Part shown: positions 8,219 to 18,215 of the stretch, piece by piece | Position numbering within the stretch: the first letter of the stretch is position 1 | How the letters are laid out: the number at the start of each line of letters is the position of its first letter | Assembly (NCBI RefSeq): GCF_002567005.1 | Contig: NZ_NUZU01000029.1 | Coordinates: forward strand, 1 to 64,000 | Length of the DNA: 64,000 bases | Reading direction: 5' to 3' | Source of the DNA: Bacillus sp. AFS073361 | GTDB taxonomy: Bacteria; Bacillota; Bacilli; Bacillales; Cytobacillaceae | Translations under genes and position numbers: made by a program | The notes under the pieces: model-generated | The model's input: the letters and a program-made list of their open reading frames with translations, nothing else | The model's database searches: none | Told to the model about the DNA's origin: nothing

Positions 8219-8995
8219 ATGATTTTATTTTTAGCAGGCACAAGTGATGCGAGAGCATTAGCCATTCAATTGCAAAATCAAGGCTATCCTTTATTAGCAA
8301 CAGTTGTCACAGTATCTGCAGCCGAAAGTTTAAATGCCCACAATATTCCTTATCAAGTCGGGCGGTTATCAGTTGATGACATGATGGCGCTAATTCAGAA
8401 GCAAAAGATGACCTGTGTCATCGATGCCAGCCATCCATATGCGGAAGAAGCGTCGAAAACCGCAATGGCAGCAGCACAAGCATGTGATATTCCCTATATT
8501 CGTTATGAAAGGCCAGAAGAACAGTTTATTTCTCCACTAATAACAGAAGTTGAAAGTTATGAAGAAGCAGCAAAATTAGCTCAATCTCATAAAGGGACGA
8601 TCATGCTGACAACAGGCAGCAAAACGTTGGAGATATTCACCAAATATTTAATACGTGATGAAATCCGGCTTATTTGCAGAATGCTTCCAAATATAGGGAA
8701 CATGGAAAAGTGCAATAGTTTAGGTATCAGACAAAAGGACATTATTGCGATCCAGGGACCATTTTCGGAATCTTTAAATAAAGCACTATGTGAGCAATAT
8801 AATGTGACTCTAATGATTACAAAAGAAAGTGGCAAAGTAGGCTCTGTAGATGAAAAAATGACAGCTGCTCTGCAATTAGGGATTCCTGTAATTTTAATTA
8901 AGCGGCCAGCGATAGAATATGAAAATTTTGGTACTTCTTTCGAAGAAGTAACTCAACTATTGGGAGGTTTTATTCATGGCAAACATGAACTTTAA
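8219..8995 (+). CDS. cbiJ: Cobalt-precorrin-6A reductase
   Basis: A 258-residue CbiJ/CobK family protein. The N terminus LFLAGTSDARALA is the nucleotide-binding start, followed by VIDASHPYAEEASKTA and GPFSESLN. The enzyme reduces the macrocycle of cobalt-precorrin-6A with NAD(P)H. The start ATG 8219 has GGAGGA just upstream, 10 nt after cbiH. The end overlaps cbiC by 20 nt, suggesting translational coupling. Confidence 0.92.
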   Translation: MILFLAGTSDARALAIQLQNQGYPLLATVVTVSAAESLNAHNIPYQVGRLSVDDMMALIQKQKMTCVIDASHPYAEEASKTAMAAAQACDIPYIRYERPEEQFISPLITEVESYEEAAKLAQSHKGTIMLTTGSKTLEIFTKYLIRDEIRLICRMLPNIGNMEKCNSLGIRQKDIIAIQGPFSESLNKALCEQYNVTLMITKESGKVGSVDEKMTAALQLGIPVILIKRPAIEYENFGTSFEEVTQLLGGFIHGKHEL

Positions 8996-9650
8996 TACAA
9001 AATTTATTCCTGTAACGGTCGATCCAGACAAGATTTATGATCACAGTTTCGCCATTATAAAAGAAGAAATGGGCGAACATTTATTTACAGATGAACAATG
9101 GCTAGTTGTTCGGCGGGTGATTCATGCTTCAGCAGATTTTGAGTTAGGCCGCAGCATGATTTTTACACCTGATGCCATTGAGGCAGGGATTCAATCCATT
9201 TTAGCGGGCCGTCATGTAGTGGCGGATGTACAAATGATTGAAAGTGGTTCAGGTCGGAAACGATTCCAAAAGCATGGCGGGGACTTGCATTGTTATATTG
9301 CGGATGAGGATGTCTCAAAGGAAGCAAAGGCTCAAGGAACAACACGGGCTATTATTTCCATGCAAAAAGCAACGCGTTTACATGAAGGAGGAATTTATGC
9401 CATTGGCAATGCGCCAACCGCGCTGCTGGAGTTAATTCGTTTAATAAAAGACGGTGTGGCAAAACCGGATTTAATTATTGGAATGCCAGTCGGCTTTGTA
9501 TCAGCAGCAGAGTCGAAAGCGGAGTTAGCAGTGCTGGAAGGGATTCCATTTATTACGAACGCAGGGAGAAAGGGTGGCAGTACAGTGACGGTCGCTGCAC
9601 TTAATGCCATTTCGATTATGGCGGATGAACGAGCAAAAGAAACGAAATAA
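8976..9650 (+). CDS. cbiC: Cobalt-precorrin-8 methylmutase
   Basis: A 224-residue CbiC/CobH family protein. The conserved RRVIHASADFE carries the catalytic histidine that moves a methyl group from C11 to C12. VADVQMIESG and a C-terminal GFVSAAESKAEL region are also typical. ATG 8976 lies inside cbiJ behind GGGAGG. Confidence 0.93.
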   Translation: MANMNFNTKFIPVTVDPDKIYDHSFAIIKEEMGEHLFTDEQWLVVRRVIHASADFELGRSMIFTPDAIEAGIQSILAGRHVVADVQMIESGSGRKRFQKHGGDLHCYIADEDVSKEAKAQGTTRAIISMQKATRLHEGGIYAIGNAPTALLELIRLIKDGVAKPDLIIGMPVGFVSAAESKAELAVLEGIPFITNAGRKGGSTVTVAALNAISIMADERAKETK

Positions 9651-10761
9651 AAAAGATCCTTCACAAATGCGCCACGGCTACACGACAGGAGCTTGTGCAA
9701 CAGCGATGACAAAGGCAGCACTGCAAGCTCTTGTCGTGGGAAAGGTACCAGATGAAGTCACGATTTATTTACCCGTTGGACAGTATGCAACATTTAAAGT
9801 AACCGCATTTGAAGTGTCAGATAGCAGAGTAATGTGTGAAACGATTAAAGATGCCGGTGACGACCCTGATGCTACGCATCAAGCACGAATTCAGAGTACC
9901 GTTTGTTATTCCAAAGAAAAAGGCATCCATTTAGATGGCGGGGTTGGTGTAGGGCGTGTGACAAAAGCGGGACTACCAGTACCAGTGGGTCAAGCAGCGA
10001 TAAACCCTGTACCGCGTAAAATGATATGTGGTGTTGTACAAGAAGCAATTGAAAAATATAAATTGGATTGTGGAATTGAAGTGGTCATTTCCGTACCAGA
10101 TGGTGAAGAAATTGCTGAAAAAACATTGAATGGGCGTTTAGGCATTATAGGCGGAATTTCGATATTAGGCACACGAGGAACAGTTGTTCCGTTTTCAAGT
10201 TCTGCTTATATGGCAAGTATCGTACAAGCGATCAATGTAGCAAAAGAATCAGGATGTGATCATTTAGTCATTACAACGGGTGGACGCAGTGAAAAATATG
10301 CTATGCAGCAGTATCCTCATTTACCAGAAGAAGCATTTATTGAAATGGGCGATTTTGTCGGTTTTACGTTAAAAAATATTGCGCGAAAGAAGATTCCGAG
10401 AGTCTCATTGGTAGGGATGATGGGGAAGTTCTCAAAAGTTGCCCAAGGCGTTATGATGGTTCACTCAAAAAGCGCACCGATAAGCTTTGAGTTTTTAGCA
10501 GGCATTGCCAATAAAGTGGGTGTTGATGAGGGGGCACAGCGAGAAATTTTACAGGCGAATACAGCTTCACAGGTTGGTGAAATGCTTCAGGGAAACGAGG
10601 CATTCTTTGCAGCACTTTGCAAAAACTGCTGCTACTATGCACTGAATCATATGGATACTGACATGAAAGTATCGACAACATTGTATGCCATGAATGGAGA
10701 CTGTTTAGGAAAGGCTGAGAACATTGACAAATTGGATGAAGATGATTGGTATAGGGGATAA
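9625..10761 (+). CDS. cbiD: Cobalt-precorrin-5B C1-methyltransferase
   Basis: A CbiD family protein of 378 residues if ATG 9625 is used. The frame is open further upstream inside cbiC, and an alternative start exists at ATG 9667. The conserved N terminus is [19 protein letters not shown], followed by [15 protein letters not shown] and [11 protein letters not shown]. It methylates C1 using S-adenosylmethionine but is unrelated to the canonical tetrapyrrole methylases of its neighbours. It overlaps cbiC by 26 nt and the next gene by a similar amount. Confidence 0.92.
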   Translation: MNEQKKRNKKDPSQMRHGYTTGACATAMTKAALQALVVGKVPDEVTIYLPVGQYATFKVTAFEVSDSRVMCETIKDAGDDPDATHQARIQSTVCYSKEKGIHLDGGVGVGRVTKAGLPVPVGQAAINPVPRKMICGVVQEAIEKYKLDCGIEVVISVPDGEEIAEKTLNGRLGIIGGISILGTRGTVVPFSSSAYMASIVQAINVAKESGCDHLVITTGGRSEKYAMQQYPHLPEEAFIEMGDFVGFTLKNIARKKIPRVSLVGMMGKFSKVAQGVMMVHSKSAPISFEFLAGIANKVGVDEGAQREILQANTASQVGEMLQGNEAFFAALCKNCCYYALNHMDTDMKVSTTLYAMNGDCLGKAENIDKLDEDDWYRG

Positions 10762-11932
10762 TGGCGCGGAAGGATTGCTCCCCCAATATGCTGAGTGGAT
10801 CAATGAATGTGATGTGCTTGTAGGCGGGGAGCGTCATTTGAAATTTTTCCCGGAGTATAAAAAAGAGAAAAGAGTAATCAAAGGTGGTTTGTCAGCGTTA
10901 ATGGCTGAATTACAGCAAGAAACGCGGAATGCCGTTATTTTAGTGTCTGGTGACCCACTGTTTTATGGACTTGGCAGTTTACTTGCGAAGAAGCTTTCAT
11001 TAGAGATTTATCCTTATACCAGCTCGGTACAGCTTGCTTTTTCTAAAATGCAGGAAAGCTGGCAGGATGCGTATATTGTCAGCTTGCACGGCCGTTCTAT
11101 TAAAGGGTTTGCGCAAAGAATTGATGGACGTAAAAAAATTGCTATTTTAACTGATGAAACGAATTCTCCGCAGGCAATTGCAAAGTATTTAAAGCAATTC
11201 GGCATGACAGAATATGATGCCTTCGTTGCTGAAAATCTACAAGGTGAAAACGAGCGCTGCCGTTGTTTCACATTGGACGAAATGGAGCAAACCTCCTTTT
11301 TTCCATTGAATGTTGTGATTTTAAAACAGCGTAAGGTAGTGGAACGTTCTTCTCTTGGAATTCCTGATGAGGCATTTCTTCAGCGAAAGCCAGATAAAGG
11401 ATTGATTACGAAAAGAGAAATTCGGACACTTTGTCTGCAAGAGTTAGGGATTAAGGAAAATAGCATTGTTTGGGATATAGGAACCTGCACAGGTTCAGTT
11501 GCGATTGAAGCAGCTAAAATGGCTCGGGAAGGTGCAGTGTATGCCATTGAAAAAAATGATGCTGACCTTGAAAACTGCCTGGAAAATCAATTAAAACATC
11601 GTACAGATTTTGTTGCAGTGCTGGGGAAGGCACCTGACCGTCTGGATGAATTTCCAGATCCACATGCGATTTTTATTGGCGGTAACGGTGGGAATATGGA
11701 GCATTTATTGCAAACATGTATTTCACGCTTACAGCCAAATGGACGCCTTGTTATGAATATTGCAACGATCGAAAATCTGGCAGAAGCGCTGCAGCATCTA
11801 AAACTATTAGGCTGTGAAGTATCGATATTACAGGCACAAATTTCAAAAAGTAAGCCAATCTTAAATTTAACACGTTTTGAACCGTTAAATCCAATATATA
11901 TTGTGACAGCAAAGAAAGGAAAAGAATCATGA
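10736..11932 (+). CDS. cbiE: CbiET: cobalt-precorrin-7 C5/C15-methyltransferase and decarboxylase
   Basis: A fused CbiE-CbiT protein of 398 residues. The N-terminal part begins [14 protein letters not shown] (tetrapyrrole methylase fold, C5 methylation). The C-terminal part (from about residue 215) has [18 protein letters not shown], the Rossmann SAM-binding motif of CbiT, which decarboxylates the C12 acetate and methylates C15. The start ATG 10736 lies within the end of cbiD; a TTG at 10724 is in the same frame. The stop overlaps the start of cbiL in an ATGA. Confidence 0.92.
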   Translation: MKMIGIGDNGAEGLLPQYAEWINECDVLVGGERHLKFFPEYKKEKRVIKGGLSALMAELQQETRNAVILVSGDPLFYGLGSLLAKKLSLEIYPYTSSVQLAFSKMQESWQDAYIVSLHGRSIKGFAQRIDGRKKIAILTDETNSPQAIAKYLKQFGMTEYDAFVAENLQGENERCRCFTLDEMEQTSFFPLNVVILKQRKVVERSSLGIPDEAFLQRKPDKGLITKREIRTLCLQELGIKENSIVWDIGTCTGSVAIEAAKMAREGAVYAIEKNDADLENCLENQLKHRTDFVAVLGKAPDRLDEFPDPHAIFIGGNGGNMEHLLQTCISRLQPNGRLVMNIATIENLAEALQHLKLLGCEVSILQAQISKSKPILNLTRFEPLNPIYIVTAKKGKES

Positions 11933-12633
11933 AAATGGGAACCTTATTTGGATTAGGTGTCGGGCCGGGAGATCCAGAATTAATCACAGTAAAAGCATTT
12001 CGAAGATTGCAGGAAAGCCCCGTCATTGCTTATCCCAAAAAATTAAAGGGCAGTAAATCTTATGCCCATCGTATTGTGGAAGTGTATATTAACCCGGCAG
12101 AAAAAGAGATGCTTGGTTTAGTTTTCCCCATGACTAAAGATGAAGATACACTAAGAACTGAGTGGACAAAATCTGTGGAAGCTATTTATAGCTATTTAGC
12201 TCAAGGAAAAGATGTAGCTTTTGTGACTGAAGGGGATCCGATGCTGTTTAGCACATTTATACATTTAATGAATTTAATGAAATCGATGTACCCTGATGTT
12301 CCGATTGAAACGGTAGCAGGCATTTCGTCGTTTAATGGTTCTGTTAATCGCTTAGGGATTGCATTAGCTGATGGTGATGACCATGTCGCTATGATTCCTG
12401 CTACGGAGGACATTGAAGAAATGCGCCGAGTAATTGAAAACCACGATGCAATTGTCTTTATCAAAGTAGCAAAAGTTTTAGACGCAATGCTCGATCTATT
12501 AGAGGAAATGAATTTATTAGAAAATGCCCATGTTGTTACAAAAGTTACCTCTGATGAAGAGGTCATTTGGAAGATTAATGAACTACGGGGTGCAGAATTA
12601 AATTACTTGTCATGTATGGTGGTGCGCAAATAA
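11929..12633 (+). CDS. cbiL: Cobalt-factor II C20-methyltransferase
   Basis: A 234-residue tetrapyrrole methylase. [14 protein letters not shown] is the N-terminal SAM-site motif and [15 protein letters not shown] the second one. It is assigned to CbiL (C20) by length, by the [21 protein letters not shown] region and by operon order. It starts in an ATGA overlap with cbiE and ends in a TAATG overlap with cbiF. Confidence 0.92.
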   Translation: MKMGTLFGLGVGPGDPELITVKAFRRLQESPVIAYPKKLKGSKSYAHRIVEVYINPAEKEMLGLVFPMTKDEDTLRTEWTKSVEAIYSYLAQGKDVAFVTEGDPMLFSTFIHLMNLMKSMYPDVPIETVAGISSFNGSVNRLGIALADGDDHVAMIPATEDIEEMRRVIENHDAIVFIKVAKVLDAMLDLLEEMNLLENAHVVTKVTSDEEVIWKINELRGAELNYLSCMVVRK

Positions 12634-13415
12634 TGAAGAAAATTTGGATTATCGGAGCAGGTCCGGGCGATCCGGATTTAATCACGGTGAAAGGTTTAAA
12701 GCTATTAAAAGATGCGGATGTTGTGATGTATACTGATTCACTCGTAAGCGAAACGTTAGTGGCGGAGGCGAAGGAGTCGGCAGAAATTATCCGCACAGCA
12801 GGGATGCATCTTCAAGAAATGGTAGATTGTATTGTCGAGCGTGTCGATGCAGGCAAAAAGGTTGTACGTTTACATACAGGCGACCCGGCGATGTACGGGG
12901 CAACGATGGAGCAAGTGGCTCTATTGAAGCAGCATGAGATTAGCTATGAAGTGGTGCCAGGTGTAAGTTCTGTTTTTGCATCTGCAGCCGCTGTTGGTGC
13001 AGAACTGACCATTCCTGATCTTAGCCAAACGCTTATTTTAACACGGGCTGAAGGGCGTACACCTGTGCCAGAGCGTGAAAAATTACAGGCACTGGCAAGC
13101 CATCACTGTACGATTGCCATGTTTTTAAGTGCGACATTAACAAAGAAAATTATAAAGGAATTGCAGGCAGCGGGATGGGCAGACGATACACCAGTTGCGG
13201 TTGTACAGCGTGCTTCGTGGCCAGACCAAAAAATTGTCCGAACAACACTGGCTGAATTAAATGAAGCAATGCGTGTCAATGGCATTCGTAAGCATGCAAT
13301 GATTCTAGCTGGCTGGGCATTAGACCCGCATATCCATGAAAAAAATTATCGTTCGAAGCTTTATGACAAAACCTTTACTCACGGCTTCCGCAAAGGTGTG
13401 AAGGGGAATGATTAG
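12633..13415 (+). CDS. cbiF: Cobalt-precorrin-4 C11-methyltransferase
   Basis: A 260-residue tetrapyrrole methylase. GAGPGDPDLITVKGLKLL and LHTGDPAMYGATMEQ are CbiF/CobM-type motifs. ATG 12633 shares a base with the cbiL stop; an upstream in-frame ATG (12612) inside cbiL is less likely. The last 8 nt overlap cbiG. Confidence 0.93.
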   Translation: MKKIWIIGAGPGDPDLITVKGLKLLKDADVVMYTDSLVSETLVAEAKESAEIIRTAGMHLQEMVDCIVERVDAGKKVVRLHTGDPAMYGATMEQVALLKQHEISYEVVPGVSSVFASAAAVGAELTIPDLSQTLILTRAEGRTPVPEREKLQALASHHCTIAMFLSATLTKKIIKELQAAGWADDTPVAVVQRASWPDQKIVRTTLAELNEAMRVNGIRKHAMILAGWALDPHIHEKNYRSKLYDKTFTHGFRKGVKGND

Positions 13416-14544
13416 TTTACGTGAAGGGGAAATTCCTGTAATCGAAAAACGCAAACCATATGCTCTTGTTGCCATTACAAAACATGGGGTGGCCCATGCA
13501 AGAAGCTACACGGAAAAATTCCCATATGCGGATCTATATTATATGAAGAAATTCGAACAGGGGGACGAAGAGGCGCGCCAAATTCAGTTATTTGATGGTA
13601 CGGTTCGCCTATTATTGCCCGCTTTGTTCCAGCAGTATAAAGGAATTATTTGCATTATTTCCCTTGGTGCTGTTGTTCGCATGATTGCTCCGCTTTTAAT
13701 TGATAAAAAGAAAGATCCTGCCGTGTTAGTGGTGGATGATAAAGGCCAGTATGTCGTCAGCGTTTTATCAGGTCATATTGGCGGTGCCAATGCCTTAACC
13801 CATGAGTTTGCCCATGCGATTGGCGCTTCACCTGTTGTCACAACCGCGTCTGATGTTCAAAAAACGATTCCCGTGGATTTATTTGGCGCCCAATTTGGGT
13901 GGATGTGGGAAAGTGAAGAAAAATTAACACCTGTTAGTGCATCGGTTGTCAATGAAGAGCATGTTGCGATCGTGCAGGAAACGGGCGAAAAAAATTGGTG
14001 GATGTACGATCGCTCGATGCCGGACAATTTAAAAATTTATCCAACAATAGAGGAAGCGATCATGGCAAAGCCACAAGCGGCACTGCTTATTACAGATCGC
14101 TTAATTGAGGCACATGAAGAGGTCTTGCTCGAGAACGGAGTGATGTATCGCCCAAAATCAATTGTACTTGGCATTGGGTGTAATCGTGGTACATCAATGA
14201 CAGAAATGGAACAAGTTATAGATGAAACATTAGCGGAGCTTCGTTTAAGTAAAAAAAGTGTCAAAGCAGTTGCGACCATCGATTTAAAGAAAAACGAAAC
14301 AGGTCTGCTTGAATTAACTGCTAAATATAACTGGCCGTTTGTAACTTACACACCTGACCAGCTAAATGAAATACCGATGCAAAACCCATCGGAAACAGTC
14401 TTTAAATTTACAGGGGCATATGGAGTAAGTGAGCCGGCTGCATTGCGCTATGCGAATGCGAAAGAGTTACTGCTGGAGAAAAAGAAAAGCGGAAATGTGA
14501 CGATATCCATCGCACGTGTCAACTTTGAGGAGGATGTACGATGA
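13408..14544 (+). CDS. cbiG: Cobalt-precorrin-5A hydrolase
   Basis: A 378-residue CbiG. It opens the ring-A lactone with release of acetaldehyde, a step specific to the anaerobic route. The central region CIISLGAVVRMIAPLL and SVLSGHIGGANALTHEFA are conserved; the C-terminal domain begins around VLGIGCNRGTSMTEME. It lies between cbiF (8 nt overlap) and cbiA (ATGA overlap). Confidence 0.93.
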   Translation: MISLREGEIPVIEKRKPYALVAITKHGVAHARSYTEKFPYADLYYMKKFEQGDEEARQIQLFDGTVRLLLPALFQQYKGIICIISLGAVVRMIAPLLIDKKKDPAVLVVDDKGQYVVSVLSGHIGGANALTHEFAHAIGASPVVTTASDVQKTIPVDLFGAQFGWMWESEEKLTPVSASVVNEEHVAIVQETGEKNWWMYDRSMPDNLKIYPTIEEAIMAKPQAALLITDRLIEAHEEVLLENGVMYRPKSIVLGIGCNRGTSMTEMEQVIDETLAELRLSKKSVKAVATIDLKKNETGLLELTAKYNWPFVTYTPDQLNEIPMQNPSETVFKFTGAYGVSEPAALRYANAKELLLEKKKSGNVTISIARVNFEEDVR

Positions 14545-15926
14545 ATCGATTTGTTCTAGCCGGCACAGGAAGCGGTGTTGGAAAAACAACATTCACGATC
14601 GGCATCATGCGTACGCTTATGAAGCGTGGATTAACAGTCCAGGGCTTTAAATGCGGACCGGACTATATTGACCCAACGTATCATACAGCTGTCACAAAAC
14701 GCCCTTCTCGGAATATTGATAGTTTCATGATGTCCCATGATACTGTCCGTGCCATTGTCGCAAGAGCGAGCCAAGATGCAGATGCAGCGATTATTGAAGG
14801 GGTGATGGGCTTTTATGATGGTAAATCGCCATTATCAAATGAAGGATCTGCTGCACATATTAGTGCGATTACAAAAAGTCCCGTCATTTTAATTGTCAAT
14901 GCAGCAAGTATGGCAAGAAGTGCGGCTGCGATTGTCAAAGGATTTCAACTGTTAGATGAACATTCAAATATTGTTGGTGTTATTGCCAATCAATTAGGAA
15001 GTAAAAGCCATTTTGAAATTGTCAAAGCAGCGATTGAACAAGAATGTGGAATTCCCGTCATTGGTTATTTGCCAAAAGGAGCTGTCCCAATGATGCCAAG
15101 CCGTCATCTGGGTTTAGTACCAGCCATTGAACGTGGTGATTTAGATTCCTATTTTGATAGTCTTGCAGAAGCAATCGAAGAAACAGTGGATATTGAACAA
15201 CTGCTGGAAATTACAAAAACACAACCATTGGACGTTGCTGAATCTATCTTTGATGCACAGCCGCAAAAACAAGAAGTACATATTGCCGTTGCAAAGGATG
15301 CCGCCTTTAACTTCTATTATGAAGAAAATCTAGAATTACTCCGTACATATGGTGCCACATTGCATTACTTCTCTCCATTACAAAATGAGGAAGTTCCAGA
15401 AAAAGCGCAGGGGCTGTATATCGGCGGCGGTTTCCCGGAAGAGTTTGCTAAAAGCTTGGCGAAAAATGAGGAAACGAAGCAATCAATAAGAGCCGCGATT
15501 ATGCGAGGATTACCAACATTAGCGGAATGCGGCGGTTTTATGTATTTAACAGAGGAAATTAGGAATCGTCAAGGACAGGTATTTCCGATGCTCGGGATCA
15601 TTCCAGGACGTGTGCGGATGCAAGATAAATTAGCAGCACTAGGATACCGGGAAATTACAGGTGTTCCAGGTAACTTTCTAATCAATGAAGAGGAGCAGGC
15701 AAAAGGTCATGAGTTCCATTACTCAACGTATGAGGGGGAGCATACATCTCCGGCTTATGTTAGTAAAGGCCGTTTTCGTGCTCAGCAGGAAGGTTATCTA
15801 CATAAAAATATTGTTGCTGGTTATACACACTTTCATTTTGCTTCGAATCCACAGCTTGTGGAAAATTGGCTGACAGCATGTTTGGAGGTAAACAATGGAT
15901 TATTTCCCACTATTAATGAATATTGA
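14541..15926 (+). CDS. cbiA: Cobyrinate a,c-diamide synthase
   Basis: A 461-residue amidotransferase. The N-terminal ATPase domain has the P-loop GTGSGVGKTTFT, then GFKCGPDYIDPTYH. The C-terminal class-I glutaminase-like domain has IGGGFPEEFA and LAECGGFMYL with the nucleophilic cysteine. It amidates the a and c side chains using glutamine and ATP. The end overlaps the next gene by 32 nt. Confidence 0.94.
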   Translation: MNRFVLAGTGSGVGKTTFTIGIMRTLMKRGLTVQGFKCGPDYIDPTYHTAVTKRPSRNIDSFMMSHDTVRAIVARASQDADAAIIEGVMGFYDGKSPLSNEGSAAHISAITKSPVILIVNAASMARSAAAIVKGFQLLDEHSNIVGVIANQLGSKSHFEIVKAAIEQECGIPVIGYLPKGAVPMMPSRHLGLVPAIERGDLDSYFDSLAEAIEETVDIEQLLEITKTQPLDVAESIFDAQPQKQEVHIAVAKDAAFNFYYEENLELLRTYGATLHYFSPLQNEEVPEKAQGLYIGGGFPEEFAKSLAKNEETKQSIRAAIMRGLPTLAECGGFMYLTEEIRNRQGQVFPMLGIIPGRVRMQDKLAALGYREITGVPGNFLINEEEQAKGHEFHYSTYEGEHTSPAYVSKGRFRAQQEGYLHKNIVAGYTHFHFASNPQLVENWLTACLEVNNGLFPTINEY

Positions 15927-16263
15927 CTACAAAAAGGTTGTTATTGTTGGGGGCGGACATGTAGCACGTCAAAAGGCGGAAGCGCTGCTGCCAACAAAGG
16001 CGCTAGTGACAGTAATAAGCCCAGCAGTAACTGAGAAATTGCAGCATTACATCAATGAAGGGCTTGTAACATGGAAAGAAAAAGCATTTGAACCTGCTGA
16101 TTTAGATGATGCAGCACTGATTTTCGCTGTTACAAATGACGAAGAGGTAAATAATGCAGTGGAAGAAGCGGCACAGCATTGGCAATTACTCAGCCGTGCG
16201 GATGCAAAAGGACGTGTTGATTTCATCAATCCAGCAGTCGTTCGCCGTGGTGATTTCGTATGA
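15895..16263 (+). CDS. Precorrin-2 dehydrogenase, NAD domain only (short SirC)
   Basis: A 122-residue protein matching only the N-terminal Rossmann domain of SirC/YlnF/Met8. It has VVIVGGGHVARQKAEALL, LIFAVTNDEEVN and INPAVVRRGDF. Family members usually continue for another 40 to 90 residues with a dimerisation/helical domain, which is absent: the frame ends at VVRRGDFV with a TGA that overlaps the ATG of cobA. The family oxidises precorrin-2 to sirohydrochlorin, the substrate for CbiX. Whether the short form is active cannot be told from sequence; it may be a decayed half of a CysG-like pair. Confidence 0.8.
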   Translation: MDYFPLLMNIDYKKVVIVGGGHVARQKAEALLPTKALVTVISPAVTEKLQHYINEGLVTWKEKAFEPADLDDAALIFAVTNDEEVNNAVEEAAQHWQLLSRADAKGRVDFINPAVVRRGDFV

Positions 16264-17021
16264 GCGGATTTGTATATATTGTAGGAGCTGGTCCTGGTGA
16301 CCCAAAACTATTGACGATTCGCGGGCTTGAGTGCATTCAGCAAGCAGATGTGATTTTATATGACCGACTGGTGAATGCTGAATTATTAAAACATGCGAAA
16401 GCAGACGCCGAGCTGATTTATTGTGGAAAAGAACCAGGCAGGCATGGACTGATTCAAGATGAAATTCATCGTGTGCTAGTGGAACAAGCCAATCTTGGCA
16501 AGCAGGTTCTTCGCTTAAAAGGCGGTGACCCATTTGTCTTTGGACGTGGTGCAGAAGAAGCCGCGATGTTACGGCAATCCGATATTCCGTTTGAAATCGT
16601 GCCTGGTATTACAGCCGGGATTGCCGCGCCTGCTTATGCAGGGATTCCTGTGACACATCGTGATCATGCTGCAAGCTTTGCGATTGTTACAGGTCATGGC
16701 CGCCCAGAAAAGGAGCAGGACTTTTTAAATTGGTCCGCGCTTGCTCAAATTGATACGGTCGCCTTTTATATGAGCATAGGCAATATCGCGCATATATCGA
16801 AAAGCCTAATAACCTATGGCAAAAGTGAAACAACCCCTGTTGCCGTCATTGAATGGGGCACAACTAAAAATCAGCGTACGATTACTGGCAATCTCTCCAC
16901 GATTGCACAAGATATTCAAATCCATCGTATCACTAATCCAGCCATGATTTTAGTTGGCGATGTGGTTAGTGTAAGGGATCAAATTTCCTGGTTTATAGAA
17001 AAGGAGCATGAATTATGTTAG
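16260..17021 (+). CDS. cobA: Uroporphyrinogen-III C-methyltransferase
   Basis: A 253-residue SUMT. GAGPGDPKLLTIRGLECI, RLKGGDPFVFGRGAEEA and PGITAGIAAPAYAGIPVTHR are diagnostic. It makes precorrin-2 by two SAM-dependent methylations, the branch-point step from haem synthesis. It starts in the stop of the short SirC gene and overlaps cbiY by 7 nt. Confidence 0.95.
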   Translation: MSGFVYIVGAGPGDPKLLTIRGLECIQQADVILYDRLVNAELLKHAKADAELIYCGKEPGRHGLIQDEIHRVLVEQANLGKQVLRLKGGDPFVFGRGAEEAAMLRQSDIPFEIVPGITAGIAAPAYAGIPVTHRDHAASFAIVTGHGRPEKEQDFLNWSALAQIDTVAFYMSIGNIAHISKSLITYGKSETTPVAVIEWGTTKNQRTITGNLSTIAQDIQIHRITNPAMILVGDVVSVRDQISWFIEKEHELC

Positions 17022-17569
17022 ATGCCTTAAAAAAGCGCCGTGCGATTCGCCAATTTGAAACGCGCGAAGTGGAACGTGACAAAATTGAGACGTTATTAGA
17101 AGCGGCAACGTTTGCCCCAAATGACCGTATGCGGGAGCCCTGGCATTTCTATGTATTACAGGGCGACAGCTTAAAACGTTATGAGCAGGTGGCACTGGAT
17201 TATTTACAAAAACGTTTCCCAACAAAACCACATTTAGTGGAAAGTTCAATGGAGGCCATCACAAAAACACCACTTGTCATAGTGGTGACATCTGCCATTG
17301 TTGAAGGAGATGAAGGCGCAACAAAAGATAATACCTTTGCAGTCAGCGGTGCGATTATGTCGATGTGGTTAATGGCCGAACAGCTGGGTTTAGGCATGGT
17401 CTGGCGTACACGCGGTGTTGGCTTAGTGCATGATACAGCATTAAATGATTTTATTGGTGCATCGGATGGAGAGCAATTAGTAGGGACGTTATGCATTGGT
17501 TACCCTGCAGAAGAAATCTCTTCCGCGAAAAAGCGTACACCATTTGCAGAAAAAACAACGTGGCTATAG
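17015..17569 (+). CDS. cbiY: CbiY-like nitroreductase-family flavoprotein
   Basis: A 184-residue nitroreductase-fold protein. ALKKRRAIRQFETREV is the N-terminal FMN-binding element, with APNDRMREPWHFYVL and GMVWRTRGVG further on. A gene of this kind, called cbiY, occupies the same place in the Priestia megaterium cobalamin operon as I recall it. Its exact reaction is uncertain: reduction of cob(II)yrinate before adenosylation, or lower-ligand chemistry as in the related BluB, are possibilities. ATG 17015 lies inside the end of cobA, with AAGGAG upstream. Confidence 0.8.
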   Translation: MLDALKKRRAIRQFETREVERDKIETLLEAATFAPNDRMREPWHFYVLQGDSLKRYEQVALDYLQKRFPTKPHLVESSMEAITKTPLVIVVTSAIVEGDEGATKDNTFAVSGAIMSMWLMAEQLGLGMVWRTRGVGLVHDTALNDFIGASDGEQLVGTLCIGYPAEEISSAKKRTPFAEKTTWL

Positions 17570-17581
17570 GGAGGTTTGTAC

Positions 17582-18121
17582 ATGGCTCGACAAGGGATGC
17601 TGTTAGTTTATACAGGAGAAGGCAAAGGAAAAACAACTGCTTCACTTGGTGTGGCATTACGTGCAATTGGCCGCGGCATGAAGGTGAAATACTTTCAATT
17701 TATTAAATCACCTGAACGTACATATGGTGAACAAATTGCTCTGCGAAAACTTGGTGTTGAAACAGTGCAATTAGGAATCGGTTTTACATGGACTAAAACA
17801 CCGGAGGAGCATCGTGATGCACTTGCGAAAGCTTGGCAGACTGTAAAAGAAGAGCTAAAGGATGAAACAACAGATGTTTTAGTACTGGATGAGCTGAATA
17901 ATGCGCTAGCCATCACTCGTTTTCCAATCGATGATGTATTGCCAGTACAAGAGGTGTTAACGGCCATACAAAACCGTCCTAAAACGATGCACCTTGTCAT
18001 CACAGGCCGTTCTGCACATCCATCGCTACTCGCTTTAGCTGATTTAGTGTCAACAATTGATGCCACAAAACATTATTATGCGGAACAGGATGTTAAAGCG
18101 ATGAAGGGGCTTGAGTTTTAA
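17582..18121 (+). CDS. cobO: Corrinoid adenosyltransferase (CobO/BtuR type)
   Basis: A 179-residue CobA/CobO/BtuR-type enzyme with the P-loop GEGKGKTTASLGVALRAIG and LVLDELNNALA. It transfers the 5'-deoxyadenosyl group of ATP to cob(I)yrinate a,c-diamide. ATG 17582 is behind GGGAGG (17570-17575); a TTG at 17576 is too close to that site. In the Priestia megaterium operon the homologue is the last gene. Confidence 0.93.
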   Translation: MARQGMLLVYTGEGKGKTTASLGVALRAIGRGMKVKYFQFIKSPERTYGEQIALRKLGVETVQLGIGFTWTKTPEEHRDALAKAWQTVKEELKDETTDVLVLDELNNALAITRFPIDDVLPVQEVLTAIQNRPKTMHLVITGRSAHPSLLALADLVSTIDATKHYYAEQDVKAMKGLEF

Positions 18122-18147
18122 GCACTCAGGACGCCATGGGTAAATCA

Positions 18148-18190
18148 CAAACTGGCACCCAATTCACCAGAAAAGGGTTTTCCAGTTTTG
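18148..18190 (+). terminator. Intercistronic hairpin after cobO
   Basis: AAACTGG (18149) pairs with CCAGTTT (18182), with inner ACCC/GGGT, followed by TTTTGTTG. It could be a weak terminator or a processing hairpin between cobO and the next gene. The spacer carries no ORF. Confidence 0.35.
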
Positions 18191-18215
18191 TTGTCGAGAT
18201 TGAGGAGAAAATTCA

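Noticed and set aside
9395-9721. Minus-strand ORF across cbiC and cbiD
   Set aside because: It runs antisense to two well-supported overlapping genes and has no family signature.
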